Below, in pieces: positions 55,731 to 64,000 of a stretch of 64,000 nt of DNA. The notes beneath the pieces were generated by a model. The model ran no database searches. It was not told the DNA's origin and saw only the letters and a list, made by a program, of their open reading frames with translations. The translations under genes were made by a program, and so were the position numbers. The DNA comes from Bombyx mori (Eukaryota > Arthropoda > Insecta > Lepidoptera > Bombycidae). The stretch is taken from assembly GCF_030269925.1 (NCBI RefSeq), contig NC_085124.1, positions 5,704,001 through 5,768,000 of the forward strand, given 5' to 3'. How positions within the stretch are numbered: the stretch's first letter is position 1; every line of letters starts with the position of its first letter.

Positions 55731-56158
55731 CGCAGTAGTCGAAATTTGACTATAATTAATTGGATTTCTAAGTTTGTACACTATTATGATTGTATTTTAT
55801 ACTTCTATAATCACAAATTTCACCAAGGTTAAACTATAAAAAAATATTATTAAAAACAAACAATATTTAATCTATTCTCAATTTGACCACAGACGTCAAG
55901 AACAACAGTTTGACAATAAATAGTATGCATGCGTGTGTGCGTCAAATACATGGTATGTAGTGTGTGTTGTTGGTATGTAGTAATGTTTTATTTATTGATA
56001 TATTGTATCTTTTATGCATTATTTAAAAAAAAAATTAGCATTGTGCACTTCTTCTCTATAGGTATTCTCTATAAGTGTAGAAAATTTCATACTCCTCCGT
56101 CCGCGCAATTTTCGTAAAAAGGGATACAAAGTTTATGCTTCACGTATTAATATATAGA
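55731..56158 (-). mobile_element. non-autonomous Helitron, inverted copy
   Basis: On minus it begins TCTATATATTAATACGTGAA and ends GCGGGACCTCTAG, flanked by A and T. Same family as 52631-53116, opposite orientation, about 2.6 kb apart. It has a small local duplication (GTTGGTATGTAGT) in the middle. Confidence 0.7.
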
Positions 56159-56704
56159 TATGAATTGACAACAAAATTTTTAGGTTCTCATTAATTATTC
56201 GATAATTCGCGGCAGGTTGCCTAAAATTAGTTTTCAAATCAATAGTAATCAATAGTATTTTTAAAGCTTATGATATTATTAAGAATGTCGTAAAAATATA
56301 GTATAATTCAAATGTATTACATTTTTTAGGTAGCGACTTGACTGTGTCCGACATTACTGGCGTCTATGAGCGACGGTAATAACTTACCATCTTCATAAAA
56401 AATAATAATTTTAAACCCATTTGCATATAGCGAAATTTTGGTTGTGCCTCTATTTCTCGTACCATCGAAAGTTATTCTGTATCCAGTAGAAAATTATTTT
56501 ATTAAAATTAATTTACTAAAATTATTACGAACATCATTAGTTAAGTTTCTTTATTTCTCTTTAGATTAACAAAGTTTCTGGTTATTGAATTTAATTTTGT
56601 TATAAATAAGTAAAAGAAAGGGTTCGACCCATACGAAGAGTGTGATTCGACAAGAGTTGTCGCAATGTCGAAGATCATTTGTTTTCAAAGTGTCCTTTTT
56701 GTTT
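56159..56704. other. intergenic with a faint family B trace
   Basis: A decayed family B-like stretch (GTAGCGACTTGACTGTG ... GCGACGGTAATAACTTACCA) lies at about 56330-56400. Nothing else is supported. Confidence 0.3.
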
Positions 56705-56965
56705 TTTGTTTTTGCCTACCTTTGCTGATAGCCTCGAGATTCTATATTAGCTTCTCCTTGACGTGTAGTTGAGCTCACGTGGCTCAAACCGGGTGTGTTG
56801 CTAACACTGGCCCTAGCAAGAGCAGTGCTTCGCAGAATCTACCACCGGATCGAAAACACGACCCACTGAGAAGATCCGGCGAAAAACTCAGTGGGCTGTG
56901 TCCATGGGTTAATTCACTCGTCGAGCCCTTCGTCTCAAGCGACGGGTTGGACGAGGACGGTGACC
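56705..56965 (-). repeat. dispersed repeat family C
   Basis: TAGCCTCGAGATTCTATATT, GTTGCTAACACTGGCCCTAG, AGAAGATCCGGCGAAAAACT, CTCAAGCGACGGGTTGGACG. Same orientation as 21592. Confidence 0.65.
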
Positions 56966-57796
56966 GTGTACAGATGGTAAACGATCAGTGTATGAATTCT
57001 ACGGCATCAAAATTAAATAATAAATCTGCATGTGCGTGAATTAGTAAGGAGCGGTTGGCCCGTATGATGTGGCGGTCAATAATGGGAAAAATTGTCGTGA
57101 TGACTGGAGAATAATATAGGATAATAAATAATAATAAAGTATACGCTAAAGTCGATGTGTGTTTGTTTATCACGGACTCCGAAGCAGCGATGAAATTTTA
57201 ACCTGGCGCATTTACCTGCATTTAGATGTCTATGGGTTCCAGTAAGCACTTAATACCAGGAGGGCTGTGAGCTCCACACATCAAGGCAATAAAAAAAAAA
57301 GTGCTTGATCTGTAATTGGATCCGACCTCGTTCCTCTAATTTCAAGAAAGATTTGAAAGCTAAAAAAAACAAAAACTACGAACTAAAAAACGAAATTCTA
57401 TACTCTAATAAAATTATATCACCTTTTTCGTTCACATTCCGAATAACAAAGAGAGTTGAATAACTCGTGTGATTGTTATCTCACTAGAATAACCGGAAAT
57501 GGCACATCGATGTTTCAGAGTTCAAAGCATCCTCTTTTTTAATTAGTAAAGGTTTTGAGTAGAGGCACATTTATTGTCATGGACTTTTCCCTTTCTTTCT
57601 GGGTAAAATTGGTGGATACAGTGGCCGCGGTAACATTTATCTCAAGATTTTATCTAATCCAAGCTTGCGTTTTTTGTTAGGGCGCTTTTGTCTGCTTTTT
57701 TTCTGAGTGGAATTATATAATGGATTTTAAAACCGTGGAAGTTTCGAGCTTGAGATTTTGAAGAACGATCAGAAAGAACGAAGAAGAAGACGCTTA
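56966..57796. other. intergenic with a Bm1 tail
   Basis: Apart from the Bm1 3' fragment at 57205-57300, no feature is supported. Confidence 0.35.
57205..57300 (+). mobile_element. Bm1 3' tail fragment
   Basis: GGCGCATTTACCTGCATTTA, GATGTCTATGGGTTCCAGTA, CAGGAGGGCTGTGAGCTCCA, then GGCAATAAAAAAAAAA. Confidence 0.7.
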
Positions 57797-58086
57797 TCTA
57801 TATATATAAAAATGAAACCCGTTTTCCGTTGTCACGACATAACATGAAAACGGCTTGACCGATTTGGCTAATTTTGGTCTTGAATTATTCGTGGAAGTTC
57901 AGAGAAGGTTTAAAATTTGAATAAATATGAAAATGCTCGGAATTAAATAAAAATAACAATTTTGTTTTTCCTTTGATGTGTCCCCCGTCGGACGGATTCT
58001 TTTTGTTTGTTGTAAGTTTATTTTATATAAAGTTTAGGTCTTTTATTTATCGATTGAGGCACTACGAAGTCTGCCGGGTCCGCTAG
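57797..58086 (+). mobile_element. short non-autonomous Helitron (290 bp)
   Basis: Starts TCTATATATATAAAAATGAA after an A and ends GTCTGCCGGGTCCGCTAG before a T, with ACGGCTTGACCGATTTGGCT inside, as in many lepidopteran Helitrons. No coding. Confidence 0.7.
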
Positions 58087-58935
58087 TTTTCCAATAAAAA
58101 TATTTTGAATTAGTACCTATTAAGAAGGTGGTATTCATTGTTATGTAATATTTGACTCGATTTTTATTTTATTTTCGTTACATAAAAATACCTAAAATGC
58201 GTAGGAAGTTCGCCCTCCAGATTGGCAATTAAAATTGTCGTAATATTAAGCCACGTTGTCCTCAGATTAATAAGCTTCGCCAATGTCGTAATGCGTTCCA
58301 AAAAACTAAAGTTCAAAATGACTCACAACCTCCATAATGTATTAAAATGTATGGTCTGATAGTTGCCAACTGTAGATGAGATTCTGTTTTAAAGCGACGT
58401 GTCTGATCGATTGTAAGGGAAATCTAGTTACTCCAAAAACTACACGAATATTTTCTAGTAGTGTTCGTCTAGTAATGTTTTTATTAAAATTAAAATTGTA
58501 AAATTAGTGTTAAAGAGCATTATCTACCATATACTCGTAGACTTGGTGTATAGAGGACATTTTTTGGCCCGATAATGGTTTTGTTTTATGATTATAAAAT
58601 GTCATTGACCTGATTTTCAATAAATATTTTTGCATTATAACTTCCAACGTTTTGAATTTCGAAATATCGAAAACCGTTTAAAAACTTGATTAGAAAGGAA
58701 CATTTTTGACATTCACAGCTGTCAGTTAGCTTTTTTATTTCATCATTAAGCAGGTTTAACCCAAGAGAATCTTTGCGGAATAGATCGTTTATGCGTAACT
58801 ATTTAAACTGAAGAAAATGTATTGTGCGATTTGTTTTTGTATTAAATTGTTTAATGTTTGAAATAGATTGTAACTCAATGAGTCAAATAACAGAGCTAGA
58901 AGCTTTATACGAAAATTGACGATAACGGAACCTAC
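58087..58935. other. intergenic, no gene seen
   Basis: AT-rich. It forms the left flank of the LINE whose exact 5' boundary is uncertain. Confidence 0.3.
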
Positions 58936-60573
58936 TCAGTACGGAAGATCACTGGAAAGTAGCCCGGGACACCAGTGCTACGAGGCCCCGATTGTTTAGT
59001 GCTGTACAATTGTGTGTGCCCAAGTGTGTGCGTGTTTAATCTGGAGTTGCTGTCTCGGAGCGGAAACGCCCCGAACAGTGAGACGAAGGACCCGGGAACA
59101 GGTAAGTGTTCGACACCGTCTATTCCTTAACATTGGTTAATTGCGGGTAGGTGTAGATCAGCCTGTGAAAGCTGCGAAGCCATTTTATCTAGTGATAAAA
59201 ATCGGTTTTCGTGAGCGCCATCGAGTCTGGCCGCCCGTGTCTATTCCCAGTCCTCCCCTACCCTTCGGGGTTAGGAGGGGCTGCTACTAACACCCGACAG
59301 GCCAATCCTTTCACAGGTTTGCGGCGTCGGAGCCCTTACAGGTAGGTTAGTTTTAGTTTAGTTTAATTCATTATTTGATTGTTGTCTTAGTAAATTTCTA
59401 TATCCATACTGTATAGTGATTGATTAATACAATAGATCACTTAATTTCCTTATAATACATACAATAGTTTCCTTATCTGATAGCTAATAGGAGCAATTGC
59501 TCAAACAAAATTTAATTACATAGCGTACTTTTACCTTTTTTTTCAATTCTACCCACATTTGAAGTTATATTTTTTATTATTTACCAATTAATTTTAATTT
59601 TACTTCACAATTTAGTATAATCTGGCATACCGACCACCTGTCATAAGTTGTCCCTATTGCATTCCCTTATTAACTGTAGAATCACCGATGGTTGCATGCT
59701 TTCTAGGTTCCAGTCGTGTTGTTTTTGGTAAGTAGTTCTGTATAATATTATTTTATTAGATGTACATATTTAGTTATAACTTAGAACAGTTGGTGAGGCC
59801 CAGTGCCGGTTGATGAAGTTGGTGGTGTGATTCTGATGTCTGTGGTCCCCTCGGCTGTGGTCCTCTCGGTTTACTGATCTCAAAACTCATTTTGAGATCT
59901 TGAATCGGGGGTCTTCGGCCCTGTGAGCCATCGGACTGAGGGATCGGACCCCGGCCCCCTTCCGTGCCCTTATTGTTGCCACTGTTATTCTTTATTGAAC
60001 CTTTTGTTTCTTGTTTTCTTAATGTACTTAAATTGTTGTTTTCTAGGTTTTATTATTGCTACTTATTATAATTAATCATTTTTCAAATAATTCCGTTGCT
60101 ATTATAATCAGATAGTCGGTTAGTATTAATTTAATTATTCCTTATTTTGATAGTTTGCAGTTAATTCTGAAGATAGTTAGATCTATAAATATAAATTACA
60201 GTTACTAGTATAAACATTGGTATAATAGCACGCTCCTGGAGCCGGCAGGCGCGGCCATTCTTGTGTCTTAAGTTGTGTTCGTCTATTTAGTTTATAAATT
60301 TAGATTAGATTTTTCATTTAGTTAGTAGAAGGCGGCTTAATTCCACTTCACATTAGAGTATTTGATATAAATATTTCCCCTTACTTTACTTTATTAAATT
60401 TACTTTAAGCTATTACATTAACTAGTTAAATTTTCTTCCTTTTTCTTTCACCATTTCAACCTTACGTCGGGAAGGTGATAGGGCCTTGTGACATAGGTCA
60501 ACATAACTCATCCAACGGCTGGCCTTCCAGTGAGAGCACTGATGACCGCGTGACCAGACAGGATAGCCAAATC
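58936..60573 (+). promoter_or_regulatory. LINE 5' untranslated region with splice-like signals
   Basis: About 1.6 kb before the ORF1 ATG. It begins with TCAGT and contains GC-rich and AT-rich blocks. There are several well-formed splice-like sites: donor AACAG/GTAAGT at 59102; 25-nt segment 59317-59341 between TTTCACAG and GTAGGT; 21-nt segment 59707-59727 between TTTCTAG and GTAAGT. Some AT-rich stretches may be flanking DNA rather than LINE. Confidence 0.4.
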
Positions 60574-62763
60574 ATGCCTGGTGGGGCTTCGTCTCCGCCC
60601 ATAATCAGCACTCCCGGCCCATCCCGAAAGGGACGTAAAGCGGCGGCAGTCATTTTTGCCCACCGCCCTTCATTCATTCCTGTCTCAGGTCGTATGGACC
60701 CTGATCCGGCAAATAGGCCTGGACCTTCTTCGGAAGCCCGGGGGTCTCAGAGGATCGGGTCGGGGGAAAGTTCCTTTCCAATTCCGGCAGATCGCTCGGG
60801 GATACCTCGGCCTCGGAGGAAGGCCAGGTCCGAGTCGGACCAGGGTTCATCTGGGGCGGGTGATAAGCGCCCTAGGATTGGACCGTCACCACGGTCCAAG
60901 GAAGAGAGTGGCAGCGACGAGTACTCCTCCCCTGCCACATCATCATCATCATCCTCTTCTCCCTTATCCAGTGGCAGCCCTTCTCCCTCCCCTCCTGCCA
61001 AACCGATACCTAAACCAAGGGTTCTTGCCAGGGCGGCGGAAGCCCAAAGGCAATTGAGAACCCCCCCTCGTTCCCCCTCACCTCCCATATCTCCCATACC
61101 AGCGGTCCGGCCTCGAGGTACCCCTGCCCTAAGCAGCACGGCAGGCAACCTCGAATCAACGAGGTACGTGGACCTTGAGGCTACCCATTCCCATCCATAT
61201 AACGCTGCTCAATCACAACACTCCCAACCAAAACCATCCACATCCTATGCAGCAATGGCTGCATCCCAATCATCCGGCCCCAAACGGCCCTCTATTCAAG
61301 CCCAAGTTGCCCCTCCCCCGAGGTCGAGGGGTCGTGCCCAGGTGGACTTACGCCGTCACCCACCAATTGTAGTGGAGGCCCTCCCTAATTGGCCTCGCCA
61401 TATGGCGGCCATTAGGGAGCGGCTCGGCAGAGCTCCCTCGGCGCGACCCTACGGCGCCGGGTTCCGATTTCTCCCGTCGTCGATCGAGGAGTACAGGGAG
61501 GTCCAGGCCTACCTATCGCAGGTCTCTGCCAGGGACAGTGCCATTAAATGGTACTGTTACGCCCTGGCGGAGGACATTCCTTCGAAGGTAGTCGTTCGGG
61601 GCCTCCCTGTCGATACCGATGCGGCCGACGTAACCCAGGCCCTAAGAGAGCTGGGCTTCCCGGCCCGGCATGCCCGATGTATCGAGGCCAGGAGGGGTAG
61701 GCCAGGCTGCGTGTTTTTCGTGGCCTTGGACCACCTCTCCAAGGACGACCTCGCCCGCTTGTACGCAGTTGAAGAGCTGCTGTACTTGCCGGGGGTGTCA
61801 GTGGAGGGATGGCGTACAGGTCGAGGGCCTGCGCAATGTCATCGTTGCCAGGCCTTTGGGCACGCATCCTCCAACTGCCACCGCGCGGTCCGCTGTGTTA
61901 GATGTGCTGAAGAGCACGTAGTAGCGGACTGCCCGAGGCCGAGGGATGGCCCGTTTTCTTGCGCCAACTGCGGAAGGGACCACACTGCCGTCGACAGACG
62001 GTGCCCGGTCTTTCGCAGAAGGGCAAGGATGATGGGAGTCACCATTCCCCCTCCGGTACCTCGGGCCCCACGGGCCGAATTGCATCCAGCTCCGGTACTC
62101 CCGTCCTCATCTCAAGCTCCTAAGGGGAAGGGGAAAGGGAAAGGGAAATCCTCCCAGCCCCAACCCCCTCCCCAGTCCTTGATCATCCACCCAGCCGTTG
62201 TGGTAGAGGCCAAGCCGTCAGCGGCAACGCTGATGGCAGAAGCCAATACTCCGCGGCAGGGTCCTAAACCTCAACCTGCCCCCCGCAGTACTGTCGCTGC
62301 CAGTCTATCACAGCCAGTAAAACAAAACCAAAAGGCCCTAAAAAATAAATTAAAGAACAGGAAGAAAAAAGAAAGAAGAAAGCTCCAAAAACAATTACTT
62401 GTAGCTGAAGCCCTCCCTCTATCTGAAACAATTGCACCAAATTCTACGACTATGGAGGTCGATATTAATCCTTCCCAAACGATCGAGAACCAAGCCAACG
62501 ATCCATTGCCTGAGCCTGGGGAAATTTTGCCTCAGACCCAACCGGATACATCTCAGCCCCCTCTTCCCCCCCGCCCTCAGCGCGAGCGGCGCAGCGGTCG
62601 GCAGGCCTCACAACCTGCCGGCTTTGCTGCATGGCTCCTCGCGCTCTGGGAGAAATTGTCCGAGGTGGTCTCCGGAGTGATCCGTGAGATCGCCTCGGGA
62701 GCCAGCCCTTTCGGGGCTCTCTTGTCGGGGTTCTACCGAATGATTGCGCGGTTCAATGGCTAG
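60574..62763 (+). CDS. LINE ORF1: gag-like RNA-binding protein
   Basis: 729 aa from the first in-frame ATG (60574); the frame is open 99 nt further upstream but without ATG. ORF1 proteins coat the LINE RNA. Residues about 1-250 are Ser/Pro-rich and disordered. Residues about 290-410 resemble the pre-C2HC domain of Jockey-type gag (WYCYALAEDIPSKVVVRGLP). Three CCHC zinc knuckles follow: C422-x2-C-x4-H-x4-C (CHRCQAFGHASSNC), then CVRCAEEHVVADC, then CANCGRDHTAVDRRC. A basic Lys/Arg block (NKLKNRKKKERRK) lies near 595-610. Its stop TAG overlaps the ORF2 start by 8 nt. It is intact and much more GC-rich than host genes here. Confidence 0.9.
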   Translation: MPGGASSPPIISTPGPSRKGRKAAAVIFAHRPSFIPVSGRMDPDPANRPGPSSEARGSQRIGSGESSFPIPADRSGIPRPRRKARSESDQGSSGAGDKRPRIGPSPRSKEESGSDEYSSPATSSSSSSSPLSSGSPSPSPPAKPIPKPRVLARAAEAQRQLRTPPRSPSPPISPIPAVRPRGTPALSSTAGNLESTRYVDLEATHSHPYNAAQSQHSQPKPSTSYAAMAASQSSGPKRPSIQAQVAPPPRSRGRAQVDLRRHPPIVVEALPNWPRHMAAIRERLGRAPSARPYGAGFRFLPSSIEEYREVQAYLSQVSARDSAIKWYCYALAEDIPSKVVVRGLPVDTDAADVTQALRELGFPARHARCIEARRGRPGCVFFVALDHLSKDDLARLYAVEELLYLPGVSVEGWRTGRGPAQCHRCQAFGHASSNCHRAVRCVRCAEEHVVADCPRPRDGPFSCANCGRDHTAVDRRCPVFRRRARMMGVTIPPPVPRAPRAELHPAPVLPSSSQAPKGKGKGKGKSSQPQPPPQSLIIHPAVVVEAKPSAATLMAEANTPRQGPKPQPAPRSTVAASLSQPVKQNQKALKNKLKNRKKKERRKLQKQLLVAEALPLSETIAPNSTTMEVDINPSQTIENQANDPLPEPGEILPQTQPDTSQPPLPPRPQRERRSGRQASQPAGFAAWLLALWEKLSEVVSGVIREIASGASPFGALLSGFYRMIARFNG

Positions 62764-64000
62764 CCAGGAACTGCGCATCATTTATTGGAACCCCGGCGGG
62801 TTAAAACCCCGCAAGAACGATCTCTTGGTTCTCGCCCGGGAGTACAACCCTGAGGTTGTGCTCCTGGGCGAGACCAAGCTACGTCCTCGGGATGTGTTCA
62901 GGATTCCAAACTACTTCATGTACCGACGTGATGAGGTGAGTCCTGCCGGGATGCCGTTCAGGGGCACTGCGGCACTCGTCAGGCGAGACGTGGTGCATGA
63001 TCTGTTGGACTTGCTGGCCTTCACATCGACAAGGTCGATCGGTGTGAGGATCCACACCTCGGGGGGAGATATGCGGGTTTATGCCGCGTATAGACCCCCG
63101 GGGCCTGATTTCCACCCCGGGGACATAAGACGGGTCCTGAATTGCGACAGCCGCCCAGCTCTGCTGGTCGGGGAACTCAACGCGAAGTACGTCGCGTGGG
63201 GCTCCCGACTGAACTCAGCAGTGGGCAGGCGGCTGTTAGAAGATGCCGATAGGGGTGACTACTCTGTGGTCGGCCCCGACGAACCCACGCACATTCCGAC
63301 CGCCGCGCAACTCCAGCCCGACGTGTTGGATGTGTGCGTTCATAAGGGGCTACGGTGCCCCTTAACTATTGAGGCACTGTACGACTTGGGTACCCCCCAT
63401 CTCCCTATCCTGGTCACACTGGGAATGGGGCTTACCCGGGTTGCGACCTCGCCCCTACGACCGAAGGTCGACTGGGAGCTCTTTAAGAGACGCCTAGTCG
63501 ACCTTCCCGTAATTCAGGACCCCAACACCCCTGAGGGTGTCGACGACGCGGCAGTCCACCTTGTCGACTCCATCAGGGGAGCGATCGACCAGGCGACGAC
63601 TCTTGTGCCCAGCGGCGGGCCCAGAGGTATACTCCCGGCCCATCTGAAAGTGATTATTCGCCGGAAGAGGGGCCTGAGGAGGCTCTGGGCGACAACTCGT
63701 TGTCCCAGGATTAAGCGCGAGCTTAATGAGCTGGAAGCGGAGTTGGCGGCAAAGATTAGCTCCTATCGGGGCTATGCGTGGGAGGAACGGATCGAGGAGG
63801 CCCGTGAGGACCCCTCGTCCGTGTCCCTCCACCGACTTTGTCGTCAGCCCTCAAATCGGCCTGCCCCGACTTGTCCACTTGTGGACGAGAGGGGCAACCG
63901 ATGCTTCTCGGCTCAGGCCCGCGCCGATGTCCTGGCCGTAATGCTGGAGCGGCAGTTCGCTCCAAATGACTCTGCACCCTCAGAGGCCGCATTCCACCAA
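62756..64000 (+). CDS. LINE ORF2: endonuclease/reverse transcriptase (N-terminal part)
   Basis: Open for 415 codons from ATG 62756 to the window edge without a stop. The first ~220 residues are an APE/exonuclease-phosphatase-type endonuclease, which nicks target DNA to prime reverse transcription. Visible motifs: YWNPGGL (N12), GETKL (E39), GELNAKYVAWGS (139-150), QPDVLDV (D192) and GTPHLPIL (H215). Two positions differ from the family norm: the usual GDFNA has E at residue 140, and the usual SDH has P at residue 214 in place of the catalytic Asp. Residues 230-415 are the linker before the RT domain, which is outside the window. The ORF2 start overlaps the ORF1 stop as ATGGCTAG, suggesting translation by termination and restart. 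Confidence 0.88.
   Translation, partial: MASQELRIIYWNPGGLKPRKNDLLVLAREYNPEVVLLGETKLRPRDVFRIPNYFMYRRDEVSPAGMPFRGTAALVRRDVVHDLLDLLAFTSTRSIGVRIHTSGGDMRVYAAYRPPGPDFHPGDIRRVLNCDSRPALLVGELNAKYVAWGSRLNSAVGRRLLEDADRGDYSVVGPDEPTHIPTAAQLQPDVLDVCVHKGLRCPLTIEALYDLGTPHLPILVTLGMGLTRVATSPLRPKVDWELFKRRLVDLPVIQDPNTPEGVDDAAVHLVDSIRGAIDQATTLVPSGGPRGILPAHLKVIIRRKRGLRRLWATTRCPRIKRELNELEAELAAKISSYRGYAWEERIEEAREDPSSVSLHRLCRQPSNRPAPTCPLVDERGNRCFSAQARADVLAVMLERQFAPNDSAPSEAAFHQ

Larger units (their letters stand above)
58936..64000 (+). mobile_element. Jockey-clade LINE, 5' part (continues past the window)
   Basis: GC-rich element with a long 5' untranslated region, ORF1 with pre-C2HC domain and three zinc knuckles, and the start of ORF2 with an APE-type endonuclease. 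The left limit is placed at TCAGTACGGAAG (58936), an arthropod initiator motif expected at the first base of a LINE with an internal promoter. This is an inference; the boundary could be several hundred bp to the right. Both frames are open to the window edge, so this is a young copy. The RT domain and 3' end lie outside. Confidence 0.75.

Noticed and set aside
60747..61148. 133-codon minus-strand frame opposite LINE ORF1
   Set aside because: Shadow of a GC-rich coding sequence; ORF1 on + has clear zinc-knuckle domains.
1..64000. CRISPR arrays, bacterial operons, riboswitches
   Set aside because: Spliced genes, SINEs and LINEs show eukaryotic DNA; no evenly spaced repeat-spacer arrays are present.

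Overview
This is eukaryotic, AT-rich, intron-containing DNA from a moth, almost certainly a silk moth (Bombyx). The main evidence is many copies of a tRNA-headed SINE that I recognise as Bm1, together with lepidopteran Helitron, RTE/Jockey LINE, pogo-like and Transib DNA transposons. Host genes are few and most of the window is transposon-derived. Gene models were built by reading splice signals and checking that codon phase is kept across each junction. No transcript data were available.

Host genes, all on + unless stated. (1) 4772-8681: five exons, 527 aa, the protein-only mitochondrial RNase P nuclease (PRORP/MRPP3), with all catalytic aspartates and zinc ligands visible. (2) 9309-12282: five exons, 259 aa, a charged protein I do not recognise. 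(3) 14098-16477: three exons, 66 aa, a small secreted Ala/Val/Pro-rich peptide whose first exon is only 12 nt. (4) 25982-26288 (-): terminal exon of an unidentified single-pass membrane protein. (5) 26893-28830: two exons, 511 aa, a secreted Ser/Gly/Tyr-rich protein. (6) 41466-42601: two exons, 305 aa, a secreted Gln/Ser/Tyr-rich protein. Genes 3, 5 and 6 share a design typical of insect cuticle or other extracellular matrix genes: a TATA promoter, a tiny first exon and a phase-0 intron inside the signal peptide.

Mobile DNA by region: 0.2-4.1 kb, a small inverted-repeat element and nested pogo-like elements; 6.7-13.3 kb, SINEs and a short LINE-tail-like family inside or beside the first two genes; 16-22 kb, LINE-tail repeats and a Helitron; 31.7-34.9 kb, a complete but inactivated Transib (relative of the RAG1 recombinase) with CACAGTG ends, a CGACG target duplication and unusually long inverted repeats of about 490 bp; 35.9-41 kb, a truncated LINE insertion, SINEs and a 0.5 kb inverted-repeat element; 43.5-46.9 kb, a nearly perfect 1685-bp tandem duplication; 52.6-58.1 kb, two opposed Helitron copies and a third short Helitron; 58.9-64 kb, the 5' part of a Jockey-like LINE with intact ORF1 and an ORF2 still open at the window edge.

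The most interesting observations are the Transib with long inverted repeats, the hidden 12-21 nt first exons of the secreted-protein genes, the unrecognised 259-aa gene, the 1685-bp duplication, and the unusual endonuclease residues in the otherwise open LINE ORF2.
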